Below are positions 1 through 9,700 of a DNA stretch of 64,000 bases, in pieces. Below the pieces are notes generated by a model. That model saw nothing but the letters and a program-made list of their open reading frames with translations, was not told where the DNA came from and ran no database searches. This DNA comes from Brucella rhizosphaerae (GTDB lineage Bacteria > Pseudomonadota > Alphaproteobacteria > Rhizobiales > Rhizobiaceae). The DNA lies in assembly GCF_002252475.1 (NCBI RefSeq), contig NZ_NNRK01000035.1, forward strand, positions 62,001 to 126,000, written 5' to 3'. The stretch's first letter is position 1, and each line of letters begins with the position of its first letter. The translations under genes were made by a program, and so were the position numbers.

Positions 1-349
1 ATTCAGCGTCCGCGTAACGGGCGGCACCCTTCTCGCCATTCCGGCCTGCGAAACGGTCAGCAATAGCCTGTTGCTCGCCCGAAAGAATATTGAGACAGAA
101 ATGACGTTCAGCATTGATTGTCGGCCATACTGACGCGGTCAGATTAATATTGACGATGATTGTCGGTGGCTCGACTGAAAGAGCGGTTGCAGACGTGACG
201 GTTGCGCCGGTTCTGGCGTCCCCGGTTCCTGCGGTCAATACACTGATGCCGGCAGCAAGCTGTCGCATCGCGGCTTTCAATTCATCCGCCGTGGCCGTAT
301 CGGGGGTTAAATCAAGCGCCGCGGAGTTCAGTCTGTTCGGGTGTGCCAT
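1..349 (-). CDS. Flavin reductase family protein (partial, C-terminus beyond the window)
   Basis: This is the N-terminal 116 residues of an FMN-binding flavin reductase of the HpaC/RutF type, cut by the left edge of the window. The visible part matches the family's N-terminal half: a helix 'AMRQLAAGISVLTA', then 'GATVTSATALSVEPPTIIVN', then 'FCLNILSGEQQAIADRFAG'. The ATG at 349 is the first possible start, because an in-frame TGA lies two codons upstream. Such reductases use NAD(P)H to make reduced flavin for a partner monooxygenase. The LLM-class monooxygenase directly upstream on the same strand (458-1759) is the obvious partner. The family call rests on sequence pattern; the pairing is inferred from position. 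Confidence 0.85.
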   Translation of the reverse strand, partial: MAHPNRLNSAALDLTPDTATADELKAAMRQLAAGISVLTAGTGDARTGATVTSATALSVEPPTIIVNINLTASVWPTINAERHFCLNILSGEQQAIADRFAGRNGEKGAARYADAE

Positions 350-412
350 CGATCATGCCAACCGGAAACCTTGGGAGAGCTTCCGGCCTTTTGTTTGGGG
401 GAATTCAGTGCT

Positions 413-452
413 GTAGCCGCAGCGCATTCTTGGGAGGAAGCGATGCGGCTAC
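413..452. terminator. Hairpin between monooxygenase and flavin reductase genes
   Basis: Perfect 9-bp inverted repeat (GTAGCCGCA at 413-421, TGCGGCTAC at 444-452) just after the monooxygenase stop codon. No long T-run follows on the minus strand, so it may be an mRNA-stabilising or attenuating hairpin rather than a full terminator. Confidence 0.4.
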
Positions 453-457
453 TGTCT

Positions 458-1759
458 TTATGTATGCTTTATTTCAGGGCGAGCAATATTGAGGTGATCA
501 CGTAATGTCGAGCCCGTATATTCGGTGCGGAACAGCCCGCGCTCCTGAAGGATAGGCACAACCTTTCTGTTGAAGTCTTCGAGACCGCCCGGGAAATAAG
601 GTGGCATGACGTTGAAGCCATCCGCAGCCTTGCCTTCGAACCATTCCTGCATCCGGTCAGCAATTTGCTCAGGTGTGCCCAGCACGATGTGGTGGCCACG
701 ACCCGCAGCGACGCGAAGCGCAAGGTCACGGATTGTGAGGTTCTCGCGACGCGCCAGATCGCGCAGAAGTTCTGCACGGCTGCGGAGCTGATCGGAAATT
801 GGCAGATCAGGCAGCGGACCATCGAGATCATATTCGGCAAGGCTGTGGCCAATACGCTCTTCGAGAAGCGGCATGGCGCTCTTGATGTCGGTCCAGCGGT
901 TCAGCTCCTTGAGCTTTTCAGCGGCGTCTTCGAAACTGTCGCCGATAACCGGCATGAAACCGGGCATCACGGCCACGCTGTCCGGATCGCGACCGGCCTT
1001 TGCCACGCGTTCCTTCAGGCTGGCATAGAAAGCCTGTGCTTCAGCAAGGCTCTGCTGTGCCGTAAACACGATATCGGCGATACGCGCTGCCAGATCCTGA
1101 CCGGGACCAGATGAACCGGCCTGAATGAGAACCGGATGGCCCTGCGGAGAACGCGGAATGTTGAGCGGGCCCTGAACGGAATAATATTTACCTGCGTGGT
1201 TGAGAACATGCACCTTGTCGGGGTCGGCGTAGATGCCGTTTTCCTTGTCTTTCGGGAAAGCGTCGTCGTCCCAGCTATCCCAAAGACCGCGCACGACATC
1301 GACGAATTCTCCAGCGACCGCATAGCGCTCGTCATGTTCAGGATGGCTCTTGGAAAAGTTGTTGGCCGTGCGGGCATAAGACGTGGTGACGATGTTCCAC
1401 GCGGCCCGCCCGTGGCTCAAATGATCGATGGACGCAAAGGCGCGCGCCGTATGATAGGGTTCGCCATAGGTGGTTGACGCCGTGGCAGCCAGACCGATTT
1501 TGTCTGTGACCATGGCGAGCGCAGAAAGCAGCGTCAGCGGCTCAAAACGCGCAACCATCGATGGGTGAGCGTCAACGCCGCTGGTCAGGCCATCGGCCAG
1601 AAATATCATGTCGAATTTCGCGTCTTCCGCTTCTTTCGCCACGCGGCGCAGCAGGTCGAAATTCTCGCTGCCCGATTCCGCATCCGGGTGCCGCCAGCCC
1701 GAAACATGGTGGCCTGCGCCCTGCAGGAAGAGGCCGAGATGCATTTGTTTCTTGGTCAT
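458..1759 (-). CDS. LLM-class FMN-dependent monooxygenase (NtaA/SnaA/DszA type)
   Basis: A 433-residue oxygenase component of the two-component flavin monooxygenase family that includes nitrilotriacetate, EDTA and dibenzothiophene-sulfone monooxygenases. Typical segments include 'LGLFLQGAGHHVSGWRHP' near the N-terminus, 'GLAATASTTYGEPYHTARAFASIDHLSHGRAAWN', and a C-terminal part with 'GFNVMPPYFPGGLEDF'. The length is normal for the family. I chose the ATG at 1759 because GGAGTAAAAGAC precedes it at good spacing; an in-frame ATG at 1789 has no such site and would overlap the upstream gene. It probably needs FMNH2 from the neighbouring flavin reductase. The substrate cannot be read from sequence. 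The adjacent amino-acid-type ABC importer suggests a small amino- or carboxyl-bearing compound. Confidence 0.9.
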   Translation of the reverse strand: MTKKQMHLGLFLQGAGHHVSGWRHPDAESGSENFDLLRRVAKEAEDAKFDMIFLADGLTSGVDAHPSMVARFEPLTLLSALAMVTDKIGLAATASTTYGEPYHTARAFASIDHLSHGRAAWNIVTTSYARTANNFSKSHPEHDERYAVAGEFVDVVRGLWDSWDDDAFPKDKENGIYADPDKVHVLNHAGKYYSVQGPLNIPRSPQGHPVLIQAGSSGPGQDLAARIADIVFTAQQSLAEAQAFYASLKERVAKAGRDPDSVAVMPGFMPVIGDSFEDAAEKLKELNRWTDIKSAMPLLEERIGHSLAEYDLDGPLPDLPISDQLRSRAELLRDLARRENLTIRDLALRVAAGRGHHIVLGTPEQIADRMQEWFEGKAADGFNVMPPYFPGGLEDFNRKVVPILQERGLFRTEYTGSTLRDHLNIARPEIKHT

Positions 1760-1764
1760 GTCTT

Positions 1765-3093
1765 TTACTCCGGGGATTGGTTGAGCCACGAGATGAGCTT
1801 TTGCAAGTCGTCTGCGCTGGTCATGGATTGGACGAGGTCGGGGATACCTGCAAAGCGCGGATCATCCTTCGTTGCGTCCTTGAATTTGTCGGTTGGGTCG
1901 CTGATGCTCGGCAGACCATCGACACGCTGCGAAAGCGTCGAGCCGTCCTTGAGCGTTACATCGATGATGACGAAACGGGTTTTAGGATCGGGCGAGAGCC
2001 GCGGCGCATTTTCGTCGTGGCGTCGTGTTACCTTTGCCGCAAGTTGTGCCAGATCGGTATCGACCGGACGGTCATCAAAATGAGCAATCGCCAGCTTTCC
2101 GTCGCGCAAGGCAGCCGCAAAGATATATTCCGGGCTGAACCGCGCATCGATGCCCGTCACAGGTTTGGTTGTCACAAGTGCAGCATCGCCGCCGGGCGGA
2201 AAAGTGATGGAAACCGCTGCAATCTGATCGGGTTGCAGCCCCTTGTCATTGCGCAATGTGAGAGCGCCAACGCCAACCGGATGGGCTGCCGTGCAGCAAG
2301 GGAAAGCCTTAAGCGTCAGGCCCGGGACGATGATCTGCCATGGCGCGCCCCAGCCTTGGGTGACGCGGGATAGATCTTCCGCACCAAAGGCAAAGGCTTT
2401 GAAAAAGCCGTTTGCGTTGTCGATGAAATCCCGTGCGCCGAGGAAACCGGCTTCTGCCAGTCGCGCGGCAGTGAGACCTGCACGTGCGGCAAATCCGGCA
2501 TGAAGCGGCTTCGCATCAAAGCCAAATTGCAGGCGAAGCCCTGCTGATTGTGTGGCGGCCAGACCGAGAGCAATGGCAGTGGTCAGGGCGTCGAATTTGA
2601 GGAGATGCGCAATGGCTGCTGCAGCCCCGATGGTGCCGAGCGTTGCGGTTGCGTGAAAGCCGGTTTCATAATGCTTCGTGCCCATGGCAAGGCCAAGGCG
2701 CGCCATGGTTTCAAGCCCGACGATATAGGCAGCAACAAATGCGTCTGCACTGACGTTGTTTTCAGCTGCAACGGCCAGAAGGGCCGGGACGATGGCAATT
2801 GTCGGGTGTCCGCGCACGCTGCCATGCACATCGTCATAATCAAGCACATGGGCCGCATGACCGTTGATCAGCGCTGCCGTGAAAGGATCGGCTGTGCCGT
2901 TCTGACCAATTAACGCGACATTTCCGCTGGTCCCCAGAACCTTCGTGACGAGAAGCGTGCTGCGATCATTCGCTCCGCCAAGCGCACAGGCGAGAAAATC
3001 GACGATTGCCGTGCGGGCAATAGCGATTGCTTCGGGCGATGGCGCGGAGCCAACAATAGCCAGGCTCAGGGTCTTTGTTACATGATCGGCCAT
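1765..3093 (-). CDS. MmgE/PrpD family protein
   Basis: A 442-residue MmgE/PrpD-fold protein. This family covers 2-methylcitrate dehydratase, cis-aconitate decarboxylase and iminodisuccinate epimerase. Family features seen: 'DFLACALGG' near the N-terminus, 'INGHAAHVLDYDDVH' with 'GHPTIAIVPALLAVA', and 'FKAFPCCTAAHP'-like 'KAFPCCTAAHPVGVGA' in the middle. The start at ATG 3093 follows GAAGGG, one base after the stop of the ABC ATPase gene. A longer reading frame back to 3246 would run inside that gene. It sits between the importer and the monooxygenase in one tightly spaced operon. An isomerase or dehydratase step on the imported substrate is likely, and a methylcitrate cycle role is unlikely because no prpB/prpC lies nearby. 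Confidence 0.88.
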   Translation of the reverse strand: MADHVTKTLSLAIVGSAPSPEAIAIARTAIVDFLACALGGANDRSTLLVTKVLGTSGNVALIGQNGTADPFTAALINGHAAHVLDYDDVHGSVRGHPTIAIVPALLAVAAENNVSADAFVAAYIVGLETMARLGLAMGTKHYETGFHATATLGTIGAAAAIAHLLKFDALTTAIALGLAATQSAGLRLQFGFDAKPLHAGFAARAGLTAARLAEAGFLGARDFIDNANGFFKAFAFGAEDLSRVTQGWGAPWQIIVPGLTLKAFPCCTAAHPVGVGALTLRNDKGLQPDQIAAVSITFPPGGDAALVTTKPVTGIDARFSPEYIFAAALRDGKLAIAHFDDRPVDTDLAQLAAKVTRRHDENAPRLSPDPKTRFVIIDVTLKDGSTLSQRVDGLPSISDPTDKFKDATKDDPRFAGIPDLVQSMTSADDLQKLISWLNQSPE

Positions 3094-3094
3094 G

Positions 3095-3886
3095 TCAGAT
3101 CCCTTCGCCACCTTCATTGATGCGGCTTGCATTGCCGCCAAGGCCATTGACGAAAGCACTGATGCGCGGGTTCGTTGACTTATAGAAGAGCTGCTCCGGC
3201 GTGCCTTGCTCGATGATGCGGCCGTTTTCCGTAAAGACAATCGCATCGCTGATTTCTTCGGCGAAGCGCATTTCGTGGGTTACGAGAATACTGGTCATGC
3301 CTTCATTGACGAGATCGCGAATGACCGACAGCACTTCGCCGACCGTTTCCGGGTCGAGCGCGGAGGTGACTTCATCAAACAGAACCAGTTCCGGCCGCAT
3401 GGCAAGGGCACGGGCAATGGCGACACGCTGTTGCTGACCGCCCGACAGCTCACCCGGATAGGCATCCGTCTTGTGTTCAAGCCGCACTTTTTTCAGCAGT
3501 TCTTTCGCATGGCGCTCTGCGTCAGCTTTCGGCGTGCGCAGGATTTTGACCGGTGCAATGGTGATATTTTCCAGAACAGTTAAGTGCGGAAACAGATTGA
3601 ACTGCTGGAAAACAATGCCAATGCGCTTGCGCAAAGTGATGCGCTCGGCTTCGGTTTTAAGCTCGTCCACGCGGGTTGATCCGACGGTGATCTTGCCCGA
3701 TTGCGGGATCAGCAAACCGTTGATGCAGCGCAGGATCGTTGATTTTCCCGAACCCGATGGTCCGATGATCGAGACCGCATCGCCTTTGTTGATCTTGAGG
3801 TCTATGCCCTTGAGCACTTCATTCTGCCCGAAAGACAGATGAACGTTCTCCAGTTCGACCAGTGTAGTTTTGGTGGTGTCGCTCAT
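3095..3886 (-). CDS. Amino-acid-type ABC transporter ATP-binding protein
   Basis: A 263-residue ATPase of the GlnQ/HisP (polar amino acid) class. Walker A GPSGSGKST is at residues 42-50, Q-loop 'VFQQFNLFPH' near 92-101, signature LSGGQQQR at 147-154, Walker B LVLFDE at 167-172 and the H-loop His at 204. All catalytic residues are intact. It drives import through the two permeases encoded just upstream (3905-5424), using the periplasmic protein at 5543-6379. One base separates its stop from the PrpD-family start, so the importer and the enzymes are likely co-transcribed. The exact substrate is unknown. Confidence 0.93.
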   Translation of the reverse strand: MSDTTKTTLVELENVHLSFGQNEVLKGIDLKINKGDAVSIIGPSGSGKSTILRCINGLLIPQSGKITVGSTRVDELKTEAERITLRKRIGIVFQQFNLFPHLTVLENITIAPVKILRTPKADAERHAKELLKKVRLEHKTDAYPGELSGGQQQRVAIARALAMRPELVLFDEVTSALDPETVGEVLSVIRDLVNEGMTSILVTHEMRFAEEISDAIVFTENGRIIEQGTPEQLFYKSTNPRISAFVNGLGGNASRINEGGEGI

Positions 3887-3904
3887 GTGAATTTCAGATC
3901 CTTG

Positions 3905-4684
3905 TCAGCGGGAGGAGAGCCGCTTTTCGAGCCGCTGCGTGAAGCGCGACACGGGATAGCAGAAGAGGAAAAACGCCATCAGCACGGTCAGATAGATGAT
4001 GACGGTGAAGTCGTTGCGTTGGACGGCGGTGCTTGCATCGGTTGCCGAGTGCAGCAACTCATGCACACCAACGAGCGAGGCCAGAGCCGTCCCCATGGTG
4101 ATAGACGTATAGAGGTTCATCCACGGCGGCAGAGAACGCTTGACGCATTGCGGCAGGATGATCCAGCGCAGCGATTGCAGACGCGAAAAGCCAAGGCCTT
4201 GCGCCGCTTCCCACTGCGCGGTTGGGATCGACTGGATGGAGCCGCGGGTGATTTCCGCAATATGCGCGCTTGCTGGAATGGCAAGGCCGACAACCGCTTT
4301 GATCCAGTCCGGGAAAGCGATGTAGTTGCCGAAGACCACCAGCTCGAACGGGAAAATATAGGTCGCAGCAAAGATCAGCACGAGATGCGGTGCGTTGCGG
4401 AAAATCTGCACATAAGTCACAGCCGGTGCGCGAATGATCCGGTAAGGTGCCAGCTCCATGATGCCAAGCAACACACCTGCAAAGGTGCCGAGTGTGATTG
4501 CAAAAACGCTGATCAGCACGTTCATGGCAAAGCCTTTGCCAAGATAAGGCAGCCAGTCGAGCCAGATCTGGCCAAGCGACGGATCAAGATAAAACCAGAA
4601 TGCTGCGGCCAGAAAGATCGTCGTGAATGTGATTGTCGTCGGCGACAGCCAGATATTGGGCTTTTGTTCGATAGCGATGTTCAT
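3905..4684 (-). CDS. Amino-acid-type ABC transporter permease (second subunit)
   Basis: A 259-residue inner-membrane permease of the HisM/GlnP class. It has about five hydrophobic segments and the EAA-like loop 'EAAQGLGFSRLQSLRWIILPQ' preceded by 'ITRGSIQSIPTAQ'. It begins at ATG 4684, overlapping the stop of the upstream permease by four bases (ATGA), which indicates translational coupling. It pairs with that permease to form the channel. It lies 18 bases before the ATPase gene. Confidence 0.92.
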   Translation of the reverse strand: MNIAIEQKPNIWLSPTTITFTTIFLAAAFWFYLDPSLGQIWLDWLPYLGKGFAMNVLISVFAITLGTFAGVLLGIMELAPYRIIRAPAVTYVQIFRNAPHLVLIFAATYIFPFELVVFGNYIAFPDWIKAVVGLAIPASAHIAEITRGSIQSIPTAQWEAAQGLGFSRLQSLRWIILPQCVKRSLPPWMNLYTSITMGTALASLVGVHELLHSATDASTAVQRNDFTVIIYLTVLMAFFLFCYPVSRFTQRLEKRLSSR

Positions 4685-5424
4685 TGGCCATATCCCGGAA
4701 TTGCAAGGCGCTTTTCAAACCAGTAGCCAACGCGTGCGACGATGAGATTGATGATGCTGAAGAACAGGAGAATGACCAACATCAGCTCGACGACATTATC
4801 GCGCTGTGTCCAGATCAGGATCGACGCGTAAGTGATTTCACCCACTGCAATGGCCGAGCCAACTGTCGTGAGCTTCACCAGATTGACGAGATTATTGACG
4901 ACTGCGGGCAGCGCTGTGCGGATTGCCAGCGGCAATTCAACATAGATCAGCACCTGAAACGAATTGAAGCCGATGGCGCGCGCCGCTTCGATCGTTGTGC
5001 CGGGAACAGCTTCAATGCCGCCGCGCAGGGCCTCCGCGTGAAGAGCTGCAATATGGAGACCCGTGATCGCAACCAGCCAGAAGAACGGCGTGAGCGGATT
5101 GTTCTGCGCGCCACCAATGGCGTTGGAAATCAGCATATTGAGGACCAGAAAGCCGCACATCAGCTGAACGAGCGTTGGTGTGTTACGGGTGAGTTCGACA
5201 TAGCCGCGCACTGGCACCGATAGCCAGCGCTTGCCGGATGTCAGAGCGCCTGCAAACAAGACGCCAAAAAACAGGCTTAGCGGAATGGTGATCACGACCA
5301 GCTCAAGCGTCGTGACCATGCCATTGAGCCACATATCGACTTCATAGCCACTATTGAGAAATTCATAATTGAGGCCGATTGCGCTGGTGAGCTCGATAAA
5401 GCGCGAAATCAGAGCTTCTTTCAT
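4681..5424 (-). CDS. Amino-acid-type ABC transporter permease (first subunit)
   Basis: A 247-residue HisQ/GlnP-class permease with several membrane helices. It carries the family patterns 'YVELTRNTPTLVQL' near the middle and 'EALRGGIEAVPGTTIEAARAIGFNSFQVLIYVELP' for ATPase contact. It is coupled by a four-base overlap to the second permease. A palindromic repeat and about 118 bases separate it from the upstream binding-protein gene. This gap often lets the binding protein be made in excess. Confidence 0.92.
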   Translation of the reverse strand: MKEALISRFIELTSAIGLNYEFLNSGYEVDMWLNGMVTTLELVVITIPLSLFFGVLFAGALTSGKRWLSVPVRGYVELTRNTPTLVQLMCGFLVLNMLISNAIGGAQNNPLTPFFWLVAITGLHIAALHAEALRGGIEAVPGTTIEAARAIGFNSFQVLIYVELPLAIRTALPAVVNNLVNLVKLTTVGSAIAVGEITYASILIWTQRDNVVELMLVILLFFSIINLIVARVGYWFEKRLAIPGYGQ

Positions 5425-5443
5425 TGAAATGATCCGATTGCGT

Positions 5444-5488
5444 TTCAGAGCGCTTTTCGATCTGATTGCATCAGATCAACGCTCTGAA
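5444..5488. repeat. Interspersed palindromic repeat, copy A
   Basis: A double-stem palindrome. The outer arms TTCAGAGCG (5444-5452) and CGCTCTGAA (5480-5488) enclose inner arms GATCTGAT (5459-5466) and ATCAGATC (5470-5477). Nearly the same element occurs at 12197-12239, so this is a dispersed family rather than a chance hairpin. It lies between binding-protein and permease genes and may act as an mRNA 3'-end stabiliser for the binding-protein message. Confidence 0.8.
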
Positions 5489-5542
5489 ATTGCGGACGGA
5501 TGAACCGCCCGCAAATATTCTGACAAGATAGAGTTTCGAGGT

Positions 5543-6379
5543 TTACTGGCTCTTGAGCTTGTTGTGCTCTTCTTCGAGATAGCTCAGGTTCGGCAGGCGG
5601 TTTGCCTTGGCGATCTCGATCATCTTACCCGATGCGTGCAGATCTCGGACGAGCTTGTCGAGTGCTGCTTCCGTGTCGTTCTCGTCCTTTTTCAGCCAGA
5701 TGACTGAATCCGAAGGGATGAGGTCGGTCGGGATCAGGATGCCGTAATCCTTCCACTCGTCAGCGCGGTCCTGAAGCATCAGACCAAGTGTGCCGCTGAC
5801 ATGAACCGAAACGTCGCAATTGCCGCCTTTAAGCGCCAGCAGCGATTCCGGCTGGCTTGGCAATGCCTTGACGTTGGCACCATATTCTTCAATCAGCGGC
5901 TGGGTGTAGTTGGAACCCTGCGAAACACAGGCGATCTTGCCCTTGAGGTCTTTCCAGTCCTTGATGCCGCTGTCTTTGCGTCCAAGCGCTGCGCCACCCA
6001 TACGGTCATAAGGTGTCTTCACGTAGCCGAGCGACTTGGCGCGTTCTTCTGTGTACTGCATGTTGGCGATCAGAATATCGACCTTGCCCTGCTGAAGGAA
6101 TTGCACGCGGTTTGGCGGCGTAACGGTTTGCGTGGCAAGTTCCACGCCGAGGCCTTTCGCCAATTCTTTGGCGATGTCGATGTTAAGGCCCTTCTGTTCC
6201 TGCGTCTTGGGATCAATATAGCCGAACGGCGCGCCTGAAAGGATGACGCCAACGGTCAATTTGCCCTTGGCTTTGATGCGATCCAGTGTTGCGTCTGCAT
6301 GGGCCGCACCCGACGCGGCCAGGGCCATGAGAGAGCCCGCAATAAGTGTCTTGGTGAGGTTTTTGACGCTGAGGATCAT
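5543..6379 (-). CDS. Periplasmic amino-acid-type solute-binding protein
   Basis: A 278-residue extracellular solute-binding protein of family 3. A signal peptide ends near 'ASGAAHADA' (about residue 29). The mature start 'TLDRIKAKGKLTVGVI' and 'APFGYIDPKTQEQKGLNIDIAKELAKGLGVEL' are typical. The later 'IACVSQGSNYTQPLIEEYG' and 'VIWLKKDEND' also fit. AAGGAATTCCCC precedes the ATG. It is the first gene of the operon running down to the flavin reductase and delivers the substrate to the two permeases. The ligand is not predictable by eye. Confidence 0.92.
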   Translation of the reverse strand: MILSVKNLTKTLIAGSLMALAASGAAHADATLDRIKAKGKLTVGVILSGAPFGYIDPKTQEQKGLNIDIAKELAKGLGVELATQTVTPPNRVQFLQQGKVDILIANMQYTEERAKSLGYVKTPYDRMGGAALGRKDSGIKDWKDLKGKIACVSQGSNYTQPLIEEYGANVKALPSQPESLLALKGGNCDVSVHVSGTLGLMLQDRADEWKDYGILIPTDLIPSDSVIWLKKDENDTEAALDKLVRDLHASGKMIEIAKANRLPNLSYLEEEHNKLKSQ

Positions 6380-6707
6380 GGGGAATTCCTTCGATTAAGC
6401 TGGCGCGAATTTACAGGAAGGAGAGCCCTCTTTACGACGAACGGAATTCCATTGCTGGAAACAGAATTAGAATATCATTCTAATAATTTTGAAAATTGGC
6501 ATGAATTTCTGGCTCGATGATTAAGCTTCAGCTAAAAGAAGCCTTGTCTGGTCAGGCGCGTCCTGTATCAGAGTCTATTCGGAAGTGCAGACACGAATCC
6601 AACTACCCAGTTTTGGATAAGTTGATAATGTCTGTTCTGGAGAGCGTGCGGTTGTGGTTGGACGACCACCGTGCGGAATGAGGGACAACTACAGAAGAGT
6701 GACATTC
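6380..6707. promoter_or_regulatory. Divergent intergenic region with a 17-bp palindrome
   Basis: This gap separates the binding-protein gene (minus) from the macroglobulin gene (plus) and must hold both promoters. At 6467-6483 lies a palindrome with arms TTAGAAT and ATTCTAA around a 3-base spacer, about 90 bases upstream of the binding-protein start. It looks like a dimeric repressor or activator site. The regulator is unknown and no regulator gene lies next to it. No other gene is seen here. Confidence 0.45.
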
Positions 6708-9700
6708 ATGTCTGATCGGTTTAATCGGCTTCTACTGGCCTTTACGACTGCGTTCTGCCTTGCGACATCATTCAGCGCGAATGCCGCCGAAACCCGGCGG
6801 ATAGAAACCACGCCCGATAGCGATTATTTCGGCTTCGATCTGAGGACCGAAAAGAATGTCTCGCTTGATCAGTGCAAAAGCATCTGCCTTGGCGATAATT
6901 CCTGCCTGGCCTTCACCTATAATCCGAAGGTCAAATGGTGCTTTCTGAAAGCCGATTTCAACAAGCTCAATCAGTCGGCAGGCTCTATTGCTGGCAAGGT
7001 TGTGACGGAAGCCAAGGCCGCCAGGGGCGAAGACCTTGGTGCGGCGCCTGCAATCTCGTTCTTTGCTTCCAATCTGATCGATGAAGCCCGCCGTCTCACC
7101 AAGGAACTCGGCACACTCGATAGTTCCGAAAGCCTGCGCTCGCTGAAAAGCGAAGCGGCATCGGCAGGGCTGAACGGTGATCCACGCACAGCGATGGAGA
7201 AATTCCGTCTGGCTGCGAGCATGTCATCGGACGATAGCGAAATCTGGACTGGATATGCGCTTTCAGCAGCAGCCACCGAGCCGTCCAATGGTCAGGAGCG
7301 CGCGAAATTACAGCGCGACGCAACATCGGCGTCATGGTTTGCTTATCAGACATCGCGCACCAAGGAAGATCGCAGTGCTGCTCTCGCAGTTATGGCAAAG
7401 GCACTTGAGAAGCGTGAGCTGTCTCGTCCAGCCTTGCAGGCCTATGAAGCAAGCCTTGATCTTGTCAATTCCGCGTCCGTTCGCGCGGCTTATGAAGATC
7501 TGAAGGCCCGCAAGGGTTTCCGCATCATCGATAATACGGTCGATAACGACAATTCATCGCCACGCATCTGTGCGCAGTTCTCGGAAGAACTGGTCAAGAG
7601 CGGTGTCGACTATTCAAGTTTCATCAAGCTCGACAATGCCACCCCACAGGCTGTTGAAGCCAAGGGTCGCCAGATCTGTGTTGAGGGTCTGGAGCATGGC
7701 CGCAACTATACGGTGACGTTCCGTCAGGGACTACCGGCCGCCATTGGCGAAACGTTGCCCGCGCCAGTCAATCTGTCGATTTATGTGCAGGATCGTGCGC
7801 CATCTGTGCGCTTTACGGGTGACAGCTTCGTGCTGCCTGCCAAGGCGCGTCGCGGCATTCCACTGGTCAGCGTCAATATGGATGCAGCCAAGGTCAAGCT
7901 TTACCGCGTTGGCGACCGCTCTCTCGCTCAGCTTCTTTCGGGCTATCAGTTCCTCCGCCAGCTCGACGGTTACGACATCAGCACGGTTTCCGAGCAGATG
8001 GGGGCGCCGGTCTGGGAAGGTGAAATTGAAGTTGCAGGCAATGAGCTGAACAAGGAAGCCACAACCAGCTTCCCTGTCGATGAAGCTCTGCCAGAACGCA
8101 AACCCGGCGTCTATGTGCTGACTGCCGAACCGCTGGTCAAGAAATCCGATGATGAATATGGCACCAGGGCGACGCAATGGTTTGTTGTCTCTGACATCGG
8201 TCTGTCGACTTATACCGGACAGGACGGGATCAATGTGTTCGCCCGGTCGCTTGAAAGTGCTGAAGCGCTCAAGGGTGTGAAGCTGACGCTGCTTGCTCGC
8301 AACAATGAAGTGCTGGGTGAAGCCACGACCGACAGTGACGGCCGTGCGACGTTCACGCCGGGCCTTACACGCGGCACAGACGGCATGGTGCCAGCAGTGC
8401 TGATGGCCAGTCAGAATGACGATGATTTCACATTCCTCGATATGGCGCGCGCTGGTTTCGATCTTTCCGATCGCGGGGTGACGGGCAGGGCTGTTCCCAA
8501 GGCGCTTGATCTTTATGCATGGACCGAGCGCGGCATCTATCGCGCTGGTGAAGTCGTGCATGTTGGTGCACTTGCGCGGGACGATACCTCGACTGCAATC
8601 GATGATCTGCCACTGACATTCATCTTTACACGTCCTGACGGCGTGGAAGATCGCCGTCTTGTTTCCGATAGCAAGATGGCCGGTGGCCATGCCATCGATC
8701 TGACATTGCCCACAAACGCCATGCGCGGCACGTGGAATGTCTCGATCTATACCGATCCCAAGCAGCCAGCTATCGCAACGCAGATGTTCCTGGTTGAAGA
8801 TTTCGTGCCGGACCGGATCGAGTTCGATCTGACTTCCGACAAAAGCGAAATCGCGGCAGGCGAAACTGCTGATGTTACCGTTGATGGGCGTTTCCTTTAT
8901 GGCGCGCCCGCAGCGGGTCTTGCACTTGAAGGCGAAGTGACGCTTTCAACAAAGCGCCAGTGGGACCGCTTCAAGGGTTATTATTTTGGCTTGGCCGATG
9001 AAGATCAGGGGGAAGCCACACGACTTCCGCTTGATAATCTGCCAAAGGCAGGGGATGACGGCAAAGCGACATTCCCTGTTGCCGTTGATGAATTGCCGTC
9101 GACTACGCGTCTTATCAATGCTGCGGTCACCGTTCGTATGCGTGAAACTGGCGGTCGAGCCGTGGAACGCAAGCTTGATATCGCCATCCAGCCTGAAAGC
9201 GATCTGATCGGCATTCGTCCGGATTTCTCGGGCGATGAGGTTCCGCAAGGCGGCACCGCCAAGTTCAGCGTGATTGCATCCGACAATAAGGGTGATCGCA
9301 AAGCGCTTGATGGCGCGCAATGGTCGCTGGTCAAGATCGAGCGCAATTATCAGTGGTATCGCAGCGGCAATAGCTGGAACTACGAGCCGGTAACGTTCAC
9401 CAAGGCCGTTTCCAGTGGCAAGATCGACCTCAAGACTGATACCGAAGCAGAAATTACGCTGCCGGTTGATTGGGGTCGCTACCGTCTGGAAATCGAAACA
9501 GCGGATGCATCTGGTCCGACGTCCAGCTATGAATTCGATGCTGGCTGGTATGTAAGCTCAACCTCGACTGAAACACCTGACGGGCTCGAAATCGCGCTCG
9601 ACAAGGAACATTACGCCGTCGGCGATACCGCCGAGCTGAAAATCAGCCCGCGTTTTGCCGGTGAACTCCTCATCACCATCGGTGCGGAAAAACTGCTCAA

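Noticed and set aside
1561-2373. 270-codon plus-strand ORF
   Set aside because: It lies opposite the monooxygenase and PrpD genes, which have clear family matches; the reading has no family pattern.
7731-8690. 319-codon minus-strand ORF
   Set aside because: Shadow of the macroglobulin gene, with Cys/His-rich random composition.
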